Shown: in pieces, positions 1-6,665 of the stretch
Layout of the letters: the number at the start of each line of letters is the position of its first letter
Position numbering within the stretch: position 1 is the first letter of the stretch
Source: an uncultured Oscillospiraceae bacterium
Lineage (GTDB): Bacteria; Bacillota; Clostridia; Oscillospirales; Oscillospiraceae
Assembly: GCA_934589675.1 (NCBI GenBank)
Contig: CAKTOF010000029.1
Location: 1 to 13,040 of the forward strand
Reading direction: 5' to 3'
DNA length: 13,040 nt
Translations under genes and position numbers: made by a program
The notes under the pieces: model-generated
The model's input: the letters and a program-made list of their open reading frames with translations, nothing else
The model's database searches: none
Told to the model about the DNA's origin: nothing

Positions 1-16
1 TGTATTCGGCGTGCAA

Positions 17-53
17 AATAAAAAAACCGTCGCAGGACAAGCCTACGACGGTT
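17..53 (-). terminator. Rho-independent terminator of tRNA-Gln
   Basis: Read on the minus strand, a 12-bp near-perfect stem (25-36 with 42-53, one G-T pair) closes a 5-nt loop and is followed by a run of seven T, then ATTTTG. It begins right after the tRNA CCA end, so it terminates the tRNA transcript. Confidence 0.9.
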
Positions 54-126
54 GGCAGGGGATGAGGGATTCGAACCCCCGCAAACGGAGTCAGAGTCCG
101 GTGTGCTACCGTTACACAAATCCCCT
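53..126 (-). tRNA. tRNA-Gln (anticodon CTG), CCA encoded
   Basis: The minus strand folds as a full cloverleaf. The 7-bp acceptor stem is AGGGGAT with ATCCCCT, followed by discriminator G and an encoded CCA at 53-55. The D stem is GTGT/GCAC with a 7-nt loop. The anticodon loop CTCTGAC gives anticodon CTG, which reads the glutamine codon CAG. The T arm has loop TTCGAAT and a 5-bp stem with one G-T pair. The first pair of the anticodon stem (27-43) is a C-T mismatch, and the variable loop is 4 nt. It is a single-gene unit with its own promoter and terminator. Confidence 0.96.
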
Positions 127-146
127 ATGTCGCAAACGCAGATATT

Positions 147-174
147 ATTATAGCGGGAATGGCGGATTTGTCAA
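147..174 (-). promoter_or_regulatory. Consensus sigma-A promoter of tRNA-Gln
   Basis: On the minus strand a perfect -35 TTGACA (169-174) and a perfect -10 TATAAT (147-152) are separated by 16 bp. The start is expected near 140, about 14 nt before the mature tRNA 5' end. A fully consensus promoter suits a stable RNA. Confidence 0.9.
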
Positions 175-185
175 GGGGTATTCGA

Positions 186-220
186 TAAAAAATCCCGCCC
201 GACGGGAAAGTCGGGCGGGA
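186..220 (-). terminator. Rho-independent terminator of pckG
   Basis: On the minus strand a perfect 10-bp GC-rich stem (193-202 with 211-220) with an 8-nt loop is followed by six T. It lies 13 bp after the pckG stop codon. Confidence 0.92.
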
Positions 221-233
221 TACAGAGGCGAGG

Positions 234-1991
234 TCATTCGCCGAGGTTTTTCTCAAGCGCCGTGAGCTCGCCGCGCAGGACGGGCGGGAGCTTGTCGCCG
301 AATTTGGCGTAGAACTCCTCGATGCCGGCGGCCTCTTCGCGCCAGAGCGCGGGGTCGACGGAGAGAATGTCAGAGAGCGTCTCGGGCGCGATGTCGAGGC
401 CGTCGGTGTTGATGTCCTCGGGGCGCGGCAGGCAGCCGATGGCCGTCTCCACGGCGTCGGCCGTGCCGTCGCATCGGTTTAAGATCCACTCGAGCACGCG
501 CAGGTTGTCGCCGAAGCCCGGCCAGAGGAAGCTGCCGTCGTCGCCGAGGCGGAACCAGTTGACGTTGAAGATCTTCGGGGGATTCGGGATCTTCTTGCCC
601 ATGTCGAGCCAGTGCTGCCAGTAGTCGCCCATGTGGTAGCCGCAGAACGGCAGCATGGCCATCGGGTCGCGGCGGACGACGCCGACGGCGCCGGTGGCGG
701 CGGCGGTCGTCTCGGAGGCCATGATGGAGCCGACGAACACGCCGTGATCCCAGTCGCGCGACTGGTAGACGAGCGGCGCAGTCTTGGCGCGGCGGCCGCC
801 GAAGATGATCGCGGAGATCGGCACGCCGTTCGGATCGTCAAAATGCGGCGAGATGCACGGGCAGTTCTTCGCCGGTGCGGTGAAACGGGAATTCGGATGC
901 GCGCCCTTCGTGCCATCCGAGCCGTCCCACGGCTCGCCCTTCCAGTTCTCGGCGTGCTGCGGCGGCGTTTTCGTCATGCCCTCCCACCAGACGGTGTTGT
1001 CGTCCAGATTGCGAACGACATTGGTGAAGATCGTGCCCTTGCGGGTCGCAGCCAGCGCGTTCGGGTTCGACTTCTCGCTCGTGCCGGGCGCGACGCCGAA
1101 GAAGCCGTTCTCCGGGTTCACGGCCCACAGGCGGCCGTCCGGGCCGATGCGCAGCCACGCGATGTCGTCGCCGACGCACCAGGTCTTCCAGCCGTTTTTG
1201 CGGTAGCCCTCGGGCGGGATGAGCATGGCGAGGTTCGTCTTGCCGCAGGCCGACGGGAACGCCGCGCAGACGTACTTCGTCTGCCCCTGCGGGTTTTCGA
1301 TGCCGAGGATGAGCATATGCTCGGCCAGCCAGTCCTCGTCGCGGCCGAGGCAGGAGGCGATGCGCAGCGCGAAGCACTTCTTGCCCTGCAGCACGTTGCC
1401 GCCGTAGCCGGAGTTGATGGACATGATCGTGTTGTCCTCCGGGAACTGGACGATATAGCGCTCCTCAGGGTCAAGGTCGGCCTTGGCGTGCAGACCCTTG
1501 ATGAAATCGTCGCGGTCGCCGATGGCCTCGAGGACCTGATTGCCGGCGCGCGTCATGATGGCCATGCTCAGCACGACGTAGATGGAGTCGGTCAGCTCGA
1601 TGCCGTACTTTGCAAACGGCGAGCCGACGACGCTCATGGAATACGGGATGACGTACATCGTGCGGCCTTTCATAGAGCCGTCGTAGAGCTTCTCAAGCTT
1701 GGCGTACATCTCGTCCGGCGCCATCCAGTTGTTCGTCGGGCCGGCATCGGACTGCTTCTTCGAGCAGATGAACGTGCGGCTTTCGACGCGGGCGACGTCG
1801 CTCGGGTCGGAACGGTGCAGATAGCAGCCCGGCAGCAGCTCCTGGTTGAGCTCGATGAGCTCGCCCGTGGCAAGCGCCTGCTTACGGAGCTCGGCCAGCT
1901 GCGCCTCGTCGCCGGTGATCCACACGATATGGTCGGGTTTGGTCAGAGCGGCCTGTTTTTCGACCCACTCCTGAACATAGTTGTTGGACAT
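234..1991 (-). CDS. pckG: Phosphoenolpyruvate carboxykinase (GTP)
   Basis: It interconverts oxaloacetate + GTP and PEP + CO2 + GDP (EC 4.1.1.32) in the cytoplasm. In gluconeogenesis it makes PEP; in fermenting anaerobes it often runs toward oxaloacetate, so direction here is inference. The product is 585 aa, close to the roughly 600-aa norm for the GTP family. Visible motifs are the substrate-binding RVESRTF (about 69-75), SGYGGN (about 194-199), the family P-loop FPSACGKTNLAM (245-256) with its active-site cysteine, kinase-2 VGDDIAW (273-279), ENGFFGVAPGTS (294-305) and a later FGGRR. The ATP-type family does not have the SACGKT cysteine signature. The start at 1991 is chosen because GGGAGG lies 6 nt upstream; an in-frame ATG at 2072 is upstream of the predicted promoter and adds 27 residues of non-homologous type. 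It is monocistronic. Confidence 0.97.
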   Translation of the reverse strand: MSNNYVQEWVEKQAALTKPDHIVWITGDEAQLAELRKQALATGELIELNQELLPGCYLHRSDPSDVARVESRTFICSKKQSDAGPTNNWMAPDEMYAKLEKLYDGSMKGRTMYVIPYSMSVVGSPFAKYGIELTDSIYVVLSMAIMTRAGNQVLEAIGDRDDFIKGLHAKADLDPEERYIVQFPEDNTIMSINSGYGGNVLQGKKCFALRIASCLGRDEDWLAEHMLILGIENPQGQTKYVCAAFPSACGKTNLAMLIPPEGYRKNGWKTWCVGDDIAWLRIGPDGRLWAVNPENGFFGVAPGTSEKSNPNALAATRKGTIFTNVVRNLDDNTVWWEGMTKTPPQHAENWKGEPWDGSDGTKGAHPNSRFTAPAKNCPCISPHFDDPNGVPISAIIFGGRRAKTAPLVYQSRDWDHGVFVGSIMASETTAAATGAVGVVRRDPMAMLPFCGYHMGDYWQHWLDMGKKIPNPPKIFNVNWFRLGDDGSFLWPGFGDNLRVLEWILNRCDGTADAVETAIGCLPRPEDINTDGLDIAPETLSDILSVDPALWREEAAGIEEFYAKFGDKLPPVLRGELTALEKNLGE

Positions 1992-2031
1992 AGCAACCTC
2001 CCACTGCCCGGCAGGCAGTTTTTCTGACTCT

Positions 2032-2060
2032 ATACTACTGAATTTTTTTACGTTTTTCAA
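2032..2060 (-). promoter_or_regulatory. Predicted sigma-A promoter of pckG
   Basis: Minus strand: -35 TTGAAA (2055-2060), 17-bp AT-rich spacer, -10 TAGTAT (2032-2037, 4 of 6 matches). The start is expected near 2025, giving a leader of about 35 nt before the ATG at 1991. No catabolite operator was recognised by eye. Confidence 0.6.
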
Positions 2061-2126
2061 GCAAAAAGCCACATTTGTCAGGATTCCACACCGAAAAAAG
2101 CGGAAAAATGAAGCCGAAGCCGCATT

Positions 2127-2804
2127 TTACAGCTTGTCCGGCAGCTCGGAAAGGCTGCGGATCTCACAGTCGATGCGAAGGTCATTCGGCCGCGGAAGCC
2201 CCGCGGGGTTATACCAGCAGCAGGGGAGACCTGAGTTGTTCGCGCCGCGGATGTCGCTCGTCAGGCTGTCGCCGATGACGAGCGCGCGCCGGGGGTCAAA
2301 TCCCTCGATCCCGGCCGCCACGGCGTCAAAATACGCCTTGTCCGGCTTCTGCACGCCGAGCTCGGACGAGACGAAGCACTTGCGGAAAAAGCCGGAGATG
2401 CCTGCCTTTTCCATGCGCCCGGCCTGCACGGGGGCGAGGCCGTTGCTGATGAGGTAGAGGTCAAAGCGCGGCGCGAGCGCGGCCAGAAGCGCCTGCGCGC
2501 CGTCGATGGCAATGCCCTGCCCGGACAGGTGGGACAGGTAGCGCGCGTTGAACGCGTCGGTGTCCATATCGACGGAGAATTCCGCGCACCACTGGCGGAA
2601 ACGGCCGTGCTGGATGTCTGCCCGCGCGATCTCGCCGCGCTCGAAGCGCTTCCAGAATGAATCGTTGATGGCGGAGTAGCGCGGGTACATCTCCGGCGTC
2701 TCGGCGATGCCGGCGTCTGAAAGCGCGGCGGAAAACGCGCGCTGCTCGCCTGCGCCGAAGTCGAGCAGGGTGTTGTCAAGGTCAAACAGCAGGTCGCGGT
2801 ACAT
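2127..2804 (-). CDS. HAD-superfamily hydrolase, YjjG-like nucleotidase/phosphatase
   Basis: A cytoplasmic Mg-dependent phosphatase of 225 aa. All four HAD motifs are present: nucleophile and acid Asp8/Asp10 in FDLDNTLLDF, Ser120 in LISNG, Lys153 in VQKPDKAYF, and the acidic motif IV GDSLTSD (Asp179, Asp184). A helical cap (about 17-95) sits between motifs I and II, as in subfamily IA. Spacing and motif wording resemble the YjjG family, which dephosphorylates non-canonical pyrimidine nucleotides; the substrate is inferred, and a phosphoglycolate-type phosphatase remains possible. The ATG directly follows the ksgA stop (TGAATG) and the GGAGGG site lies inside the ksgA end, so translation is probably coupled. 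No strong terminator is seen after it. Confidence 0.9.
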   Translation of the reverse strand: MYRDLLFDLDNTLLDFGAGEQRAFSAALSDAGIAETPEMYPRYSAINDSFWKRFERGEIARADIQHGRFRQWCAEFSVDMDTDAFNARYLSHLSGQGIAIDGAQALLAALAPRFDLYLISNGLAPVQAGRMEKAGISGFFRKCFVSSELGVQKPDKAYFDAVAAGIEGFDPRRALVIGDSLTSDIRGANNSGLPCCWYNPAGLPRPNDLRIDCEIRSLSELPDKL

Positions 2805-3671
2805 TCAGGCTCCCTCCAGCATCCGGCCGAGCTCGCGCGCGAGCGCGGCAAATTCGGCAAGGCCGAGCGCCTCGCCGCGCACGGCAGGCGAGAGGCCGGC
2901 GCGTTCGACGGCCTCGGTCAGCTGCGCCTTGGAAAGCGCGGAAAAGCCGGCCGCAAGCGAGTTGACGAGCGTCTTGCGCCGCAGGGCGAAGCCCGCGCGC
3001 ACGGTGCGAAGAAACAGCGCTTCGTCTTCGACGCCGCAGGGGTCTTCCGTCCGGCAGGTGAGGCGGACGACGCTCGAGGTGACCTTCGGGCGCGGGATAA
3101 AGCAATCGGCCGGGACGTCGAAGAGCTTCTCCGGCTCGGAGTAGAACTGGCACAGGACGGAAAACGCGCTGTAGTCGTGCGTGCCGGGGCGGGCGCAGAT
3201 GCGGTCGGCGACCTCCTTCTGCACCATGACGGTCACGGACTCGAAGCAGCGCGCCTCCAGAAGCGCCGCGAGCACGGGCGAGGTGATATAATACGGCAGG
3301 TTCGCGCACGCGAGCGGGCGCAGCCCGGCAAATTTCTCGCGCACGAGCGCGGGAAGATCTGTCTTGAGCGCGTCGCCGAAGATGATCTCGAGATTTTCAA
3401 ACTGCCCGACCGTCTCGGCGAGGACGGGGCGCAGCGTCTCGTCGACCTCGATGGCGACGACCCTGCCCGCGCGGAGGCACAGCTGCTCGGTCAGGCAGCC
3501 GAAGCCGGGGCCGATCTCCAGCACGCCGCAGCCTTCCGACGCGCCGGAGCCGTCCGCGATGTCGTGCGGCACCCATGCGGCTGTCAGGAAATTCTGACCC
3601 TTGGACTTCGAGAAGCGGAAGCCGTGCTTGGCCAGAAGGAATTTGATGTCGTTGATGTTGCAAAGATCCAT
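2805..3671 (-). CDS. ksgA: 16S rRNA (adenine(1518)-N6/adenine(1519)-N6)-dimethyltransferase
   Basis: Also called rsmA. It uses S-adenosylmethionine to dimethylate A1518 and A1519 in helix 45 of 16S rRNA, a late step in 30S assembly; its loss gives kasugamycin resistance in known bacteria. The product is 288 aa, a normal length. Motifs: GQNFL (25-29), SAM-binding LEIGPGFG (51-58), acidic VAIEVDE (72-78), the catalytic NLPYYITSP (124-132) and FIPRPKV before the C-terminal helical domain. The start at 3671 is chosen because AAAGG lies about 8 nt upstream and the protein then begins like family members; an in-frame ATG at 3779 would read through the promoter and add a low-complexity Arg-rich stretch. 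It is first in an operon with the HAD gene, which starts at its stop codon. Confidence 0.97.
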   Translation of the reverse strand: MDLCNINDIKFLLAKHGFRFSKSKGQNFLTAAWVPHDIADGSGASEGCGVLEIGPGFGCLTEQLCLRAGRVVAIEVDETLRPVLAETVGQFENLEIIFGDALKTDLPALVREKFAGLRPLACANLPYYITSPVLAALLEARCFESVTVMVQKEVADRICARPGTHDYSAFSVLCQFYSEPEKLFDVPADCFIPRPKVTSSVVRLTCRTEDPCGVEDEALFLRTVRAGFALRRKTLVNSLAAGFSALSKAQLTEAVERAGLSPAVRGEALGLAEFAALARELGRMLEGA

Positions 3672-3693
3672 ACTTTCACGCCTTTCAGCGGTT

Positions 3694-3721
3694 ATTCTAC
3701 CATACGGCGGCCGGGATGCAA
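3694..3721 (-). promoter_or_regulatory. Predicted promoter of ksgA-HAD operon
   Basis: Minus strand: extended -10 TGGTAGAAT (hexamer 3694-3699) with a weak -35 TTGCAT (3716-3721) at 16 bp. The extended -10 compensates for the poor -35. The -35 falls within the large inverted repeat at 3705-3740. Confidence 0.6.
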
Positions 3722-3740
3722 AGACATTTGCACGCCGCCG
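3705..3740. repeat. Nested inverted repeat in divergent promoter region
   Basis: Outer arms CGGCGGC (3705-3711) and GCCGCCG (3734-3740) enclose inner arms TGCAAA (3717-3722) and TTTGCA (3727-3732) around a GACA loop. The asymmetric 5-nt and 1-nt bulges separate the two stems. There is no T run next to it, so it is not a standard terminator. It lies between two divergent promoters. Confidence 0.7.
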
Positions 3741-3744
3741 GGGC

Positions 3745-3773
3745 TGGATTTTGGCACGCCGGTGTGGCATAAT
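3745..3773 (+). promoter_or_regulatory. Possible promoter for the 3803 gene pair
   Basis: Extended -10 TGGCATAAT (hexamer 3768-3773, 5 of 6 matches) with a poor -35 TGGATT (3745-3750) at 17 bp. The start is expected near 3780, about 22 nt before the ATG. Confidence 0.5.
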
Positions 3774-3802
3774 GGGCACCGACAGGAAAAGGAGGGGCGG
3801 CC

Positions 3803-4213
3803 ATGACGGTCATTGTCTGCGTGGACGAGCGCGGCGGCATGAGCTTCTGCGGCCGGCGCGTGAGCCGCGACCGCGCGGTCACGGCGAGAATTCTGGAAAA
3901 GACCGGCGGGCGCGCGCTCTGGATGAGCCCGTACTCGGCAAAGCTCTTTGATCCGCTGCCCGAAAACGCGCGCGTGTCGGAGGGGCCTCTTGCGGCCGCG
4001 CCGTCCGGCGCGGTCTGCTTTTTGGAGACGCAGCCGCTCGGGAATGCGGCGGCGCGCGTCGGGCGCATCGTGCGCTATCTCTGGAACCGGCGCTACCCGT
4101 CGGACGTGCGCTTTGACGTCGATGTGACGGCCGCGCCGTGGCGCCTTGTTTCACGCGAGGAATTTGCGGGGCATTCGCACGAGCGCGTCACGGAGGAGGT
4201 GTACGAGCGGTGA
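3803..4213 (+). CDS. Conserved hypothetical protein, 136 aa (clostridial small-protein family)
   Basis: A soluble 136-aa protein with no signal peptide or membrane segment. I recall similar proteins in many Clostridia with the same landmarks: N-terminal VIVCVDERGGM (3-13), SRDR (21-24), LWMSPYSAKLF (39-49), a central CFLE (72-75), WNRRYPSDVRFDVD (94-107) and a C-terminal EEFAGHSHERVTEEVY (119-134). Some database entries call such proteins ribonuclease Z, but no HxHxDH metallo-lactamase motif is present, so that name is not supported here. Function is unknown. The start has an AGGAGG site about 8 nt upstream. The stop overlaps the GTG start of the lipoprotein nuclease by two bases (GTGA), so the two are probably co-translated and functionally linked (inference). 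Confidence 0.85.
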   Translation: MTVIVCVDERGGMSFCGRRVSRDRAVTARILEKTGGRALWMSPYSAKLFDPLPENARVSEGPLAAAPSGAVCFLETQPLGNAAARVGRIVRYLWNRRYPSDVRFDVDVTAAPWRLVSREEFAGHSHERVTEEVYER

Positions 4214-5094
4214 GAAAGAGAACGCTTTGCACTCTCACACTCATTTTTGCGCTGCTGCTGGCGCTTTCGGCCTGTGCCGCCCCGGCGGAGGCCGTTCCGC
4301 AGACGCCCGTGCAGACGGCTTCTTCGGCGGCGTCGAGCGAGATCACGCTGGACAACCTGCCGGACTATTCAGGCGAGCCCTATGTCACGCTTTGCGGCGG
4401 CGAGCCGGAATTTTCAGACGACGAGCTGACGACGGACGCGTTTGAGACGTACAGCCAGCTCGACGAGCTCGGCCGCTGCGGCGCCGCATACGCGAACATC
4501 TGCCGGGAGCTCATGCCGACGGAAAAGCGCGGCAGCATCGGCCAGGTCAAGCCGTCCGGCTGGCAGACGGTGAAGTACGACTTTGTCGACGGGCAGTATC
4601 TCTACAACCGCTGCCACCTCATCGGCTTCCAGCTTGCGGGCGAAAACGCGAACGAGCGCAACCTCATCACGGGCACGCGGTACCTGAACGTTGAGGGGAT
4701 GCTGCCGTTTGAAAACATGGTGGCGGATTATGTAAAGGAGACGGACGGCCATGTGCTCTACCGCGTGAGGCCGGTGTATGACGGCGACGATCTCGTCGCG
4801 CAGGGCGTCACGATCGAGGGCAAAAGCGTTGAGGACGGCGGCGAGGGCGTCTGCTTTTACGTCTACTGCTACAACGTCCAGCCCGGCATCACCATCGACT
4901 ACGCCACGGGCGCGAGCTGCCTCGACGAGACGGCCTTCGGCGCAGGCGATCAGGCGTATGTCCTCAACACCGGCACGCGCAGGTTCCATCTGCCAGGCTG
5001 CGGCAGCGTCGCGGACATGAAGCAGGAAAACCGGCAGGACGTCACCGCGCCAAAGCCTCCCCTGAAAGGGGAGGTGGCACGCCGCCAGGCGTGA
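4210..5094 (+). CDS. Lipoprotein DNA/RNA non-specific endonuclease, C-terminus replaced by repeat DNA
   Basis: A predicted surface lipoprotein of 294 aa. It has a basic N-terminus (RKRT), a hydrophobic segment and a lipobox LSAC with Cys22. The nuclease core of the EndA/Spd-like non-specific endonuclease family (Pfam Endonuclea_NS_2 type, from memory) covers about 70-235: YNRCHLIGFQLAG (132-144) with the predicted catalytic His136 in place of the classical DRGH, and NERNLITGTRYLN (148-160) with the metal-binding Asn. These enzymes cut extracellular DNA or RNA. Residues 250-279 (YVLNTGTRRFHLPGCGSV) begin the small Cys-containing tail usual in relatives, but the final GYxPCxxC part is missing. 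From A280 to the stop (APKPPLKGEVARRQA) the codons are repeat unit 1. The GTG start is supported by GGAGG at about 4194 and by overlap with the upstream gene. Confidence 0.88.
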   Translation: MRKRTLCTLTLIFALLLALSACAAPAEAVPQTPVQTASSAASSEITLDNLPDYSGEPYVTLCGGEPEFSDDELTTDAFETYSQLDELGRCGAAYANICRELMPTEKRGSIGQVKPSGWQTVKYDFVDGQYLYNRCHLIGFQLAGENANERNLITGTRYLNVEGMLPFENMVADYVKETDGHVLYRVRPVYDGDDLVAQGVTIEGKSVEDGGEGVCFYVYCYNVQPGITIDYATGASCLDETAFGAGDQAYVLNTGTRRFHLPGCGSVADMKQENRQDVTAPKPPLKGEVARRQA

Positions 5095-5225
5095 CGGAGA
5101 GGTTTTGGCGGCATCGAATTTCCGATGCACTCTAATACGGCAGCTTTTCAACCTCTCAGTCGCCTCCGGCGACAGCTCCCCTTTCAGGGGAGCCTTCTGG
5201 ATAGCGCGTTCCGCAATTGGCGCGA
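5046..5225. repeat. Palindromic dispersed repeat, unit 1
   Basis: About 179 bp with terminal inverted repeat CGCGCCAA (5046-5053) and TTGGCGCG (5217-5224). Each end carries a hairpin arm: CCCCTGAAAGGGG on the left and its exact reverse complement CCCCTTTCAGGGG on the right, followed inward by GAGAGGTT and AACCTCTC. The centre contains CGAATTTCCGATG. No ORF of significance lies inside, so it looks like a non-autonomous MITE or REP-like element. It overlaps and ends the upstream nuclease gene. Confidence 0.85.
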
Positions 5226-5250
5226 TGCAGACGCGGCGGCGCAGTCCGCG

Positions 5251-5270
5251 GCGGGATGAGGTCATCCCGC
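5251..5270. repeat. Short perfect palindrome between the repeat units
   Basis: GCGGGATGA and TCATCCCGC form 9-bp perfect arms around GG. It has no T run on either side and is separate from the flanking 180-bp units. It may be a second class of dispersed palindrome (inference). Confidence 0.6.
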
Positions 5271-5299
5271 CCTACGGCGTGCAGCACCGGCGGCGCACA

Positions 5300-5485
5300 G
5301 CGCCAAAGCCTCCCCTGTGCAAGGGGAGGTGGCACGGCCAACGGCCGTGACGGAGGGGTTGGCGGGATGCGGCCCCGAATTTCCGATGGCGCACGATCGC
5401 GCCTTTGGCCTCCAACCCCTCAGTCAGCTTCGCTGACAGCTCCCCTTGCACAGGGGAGCCTTGGCGCGTTCCGCAATTGGCGCGA
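5300..5485. repeat. Palindromic dispersed repeat, unit 2
   Basis: About 186 bp and in the same orientation as unit 1. It begins GCGCCAAAGCCTCCCCTG and ends with the shared 20-bp GCGTTCCGCAATTGGCGCGA. Its arms CCCCTGTGCAAGGGG and CCCCTTGCACAGGGG are exact reverse complements of each other but differ from the unit 1 arms, as do GAGGGGTTGG and CCAACCCC. The centre keeps CGAATTTCCGATG. It lies in the convergent gap between the nuclease and the 3D-domain gene and disrupts nothing visible. Confidence 0.85.
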
Positions 5486-5488
5486 ACC

Positions 5489-5521
5489 AAAAAAACGGAG
5501 GCTCCCGGGCGGGAGCCTCCG
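5489..5521 (-). terminator. Rho-independent terminator of the 3D-domain gene
   Basis: A 10-bp perfect stem GGAGGCTCCC with GGGAGCCTCC (5497-5506, 5511-5520), extended by one C-G pair, is followed on the minus strand by seven T. It abuts the end of repeat unit 2. Confidence 0.92.
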
Positions 5522-5528
5522 GTATTTT

Positions 5529-6665
5529 TCACTCGAGCACATACACGGTGCAGTTTCTGCGGCCGAACTGGATGCATTCGTCCCACGTGTTGAAGTACAG
5601 GTCGACGATGTTGCCCTTGATGGCGCCGCCGGTGTCCTCGGCGGTGCAGTAGCCGTAGATGTACTGGCCGTCGTCCGTGACGACGTACAGCCGCGAGCCG
5701 AGCGGGATGACGCGCGGATCGACGGCGATGGCGCCGACGCGGGCCGTTGTGCCGGTGGCGGTCGTGCCGGTGTAGCCGACGCAGGTGTAGGCCGTGGCCT
5801 GACACGCCAGAACGCTCTTGACCGAGAGCACTTCGCCCGTGCCCGTTGTAATGGTCGAGCCGGAGAGGGTCGGCGCGCCGGCGCTGTACGAGGCGGCCGC
5901 GGGCGAGGAGGCGCGAAGCGCCGGCTGCGCGGCAGAGGCTGCGGGCACATAGTCGACGGCGTCCGTCGCGGCGAGGTGGATGTTGTGGTTTTCTGCGTCG
6001 CGCTCCGGGCTGCACAGCACGACGGCGTCGGACGCGCGGGCGGTGATCTCCTGCGAGACGATCTCGCGCGAGACCTCGACGCCGTTTTCGTAGCGGACCT
6101 CATAGGTCGTGTGCACCGCGCCGTCGCGGCCCTCCGTCAGGATGATCTCCGTGCCGGAGTCAAGCGTGGCGTCTTCGTATGTGAGCGTCTGATAGGGGAT
6201 CGTCTCGTCGGCCTCGACGGTCTCGATCTCGATGTGCGTGATGCGGATGACCATGCCGTCGTACGTCTCGTCCGTGAGGCGGCAGTCCATGCGGTCGAGC
6301 GGGGAGAGCGTGATGCCCTGCCGCTCGAGAATGTCGGCCACGGTCTCGCCGTAGGAGCCGACCATCATGAGGTCGTCGCCATAGTAGACGGAGATGAGCT
6401 GCGCGCGCCGGATGACGATCTCGGTGCTCTCGCCGGTATCCTGCAGCGTGATGGTATCGGAAGCGCCAAGGGAGATCCCGGCTTCTAAAAGAACGGAGGC
6501 CGGATCGGTCGACGACGAGGTGTGCACGAGCACGGTGCTGCCGTCTGTGATGATGTAGGTCGTCTGTGCCTGCGCGGGCATGGTGAACATCCCAGCCGTC
6601 ATGGCCAGAAACAGCGCGAACGCCGCAAGGTGGCGCGCGGTGCTGGAGCGGAGAAGCTTCATCAT
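5529..6665 (-). CDS. Secreted ubiquitin-like/G5/3D-domain cell-wall protein (YabE-like)
   Basis: 378 aa. It has a signal peptide at about 1-34 (KLLRSS, hydrophobic AAFALFLAMTAG, cleavage near AQAQ), tandem ubiquitin-like segments of DUF348 type (about 35-145, including GETVADILERQGITL), a G5 domain (about 146-218, ETIPYQTLTYEDATL to EVSREIVSQEITARASD), an Ala/Ser-rich linker (about 235-275), and a C-terminal 3D domain (286-378) with ATAYTC, Asp316 in VDPRVIPLGS, Asp344 in EDTGGAIKG and Asp355 in VDLYF. The 3D fold is a double-psi barrel related to MltA and Rpf-type proteins that cleave peptidoglycan glycan strands, so a lytic or wall-remodelling role outside the membrane is likely. The start has AGGAGGG 7 nt upstream; a second ATG follows at once. 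It is monocistronic. Confidence 0.93.
   Translation of the reverse strand: MMKLLRSSTARHLAAFALFLAMTAGMFTMPAQAQTTYIITDGSTVLVHTSSSTDPASVLLEAGISLGASDTITLQDTGESTEIVIRRAQLISVYYGDDLMMVGSYGETVADILERQGITLSPLDRMDCRLTDETYDGMVIRITHIEIETVEADETIPYQTLTYEDATLDSGTEIILTEGRDGAVHTTYEVRYENGVEVSREIVSQEITARASDAVVLCSPERDAENHNIHLAATDAVDYVPAASAAQPALRASSPAAASYSAGAPTLSGSTITTGTGEVLSVKSVLACQATAYTCVGYTGTTATGTTARVGAIAVDPRVIPLGSRLYVVTDDGQYIYGYCTAEDTGGAIKGNIVDLYFNTWDECIQFGRRNCTVYVLE

Noticed and set aside
612..2027. 471-aa open frame antisense to pckG
   Set aside because: Arg/Ala/Val/Asp-rich composition and no motifs; it mirrors the GC third-position bias of pckG, which is certain.
2085..2126. Terminator after the HAD gene
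   Set aside because: Only a weak 4-bp GCGG/CCGC stem precedes the T run; not convincing.
5046..5485. CRISPR array
   Set aside because: Only two long palindromic units with diverged interiors and no short regular repeat-spacer pattern.
5217..6488. 423-aa open frame antisense to the 3D-domain gene
   Set aside because: Low-complexity shadow; the opposite strand has a signal peptide, G5 and 3D domains, promoter and terminator.
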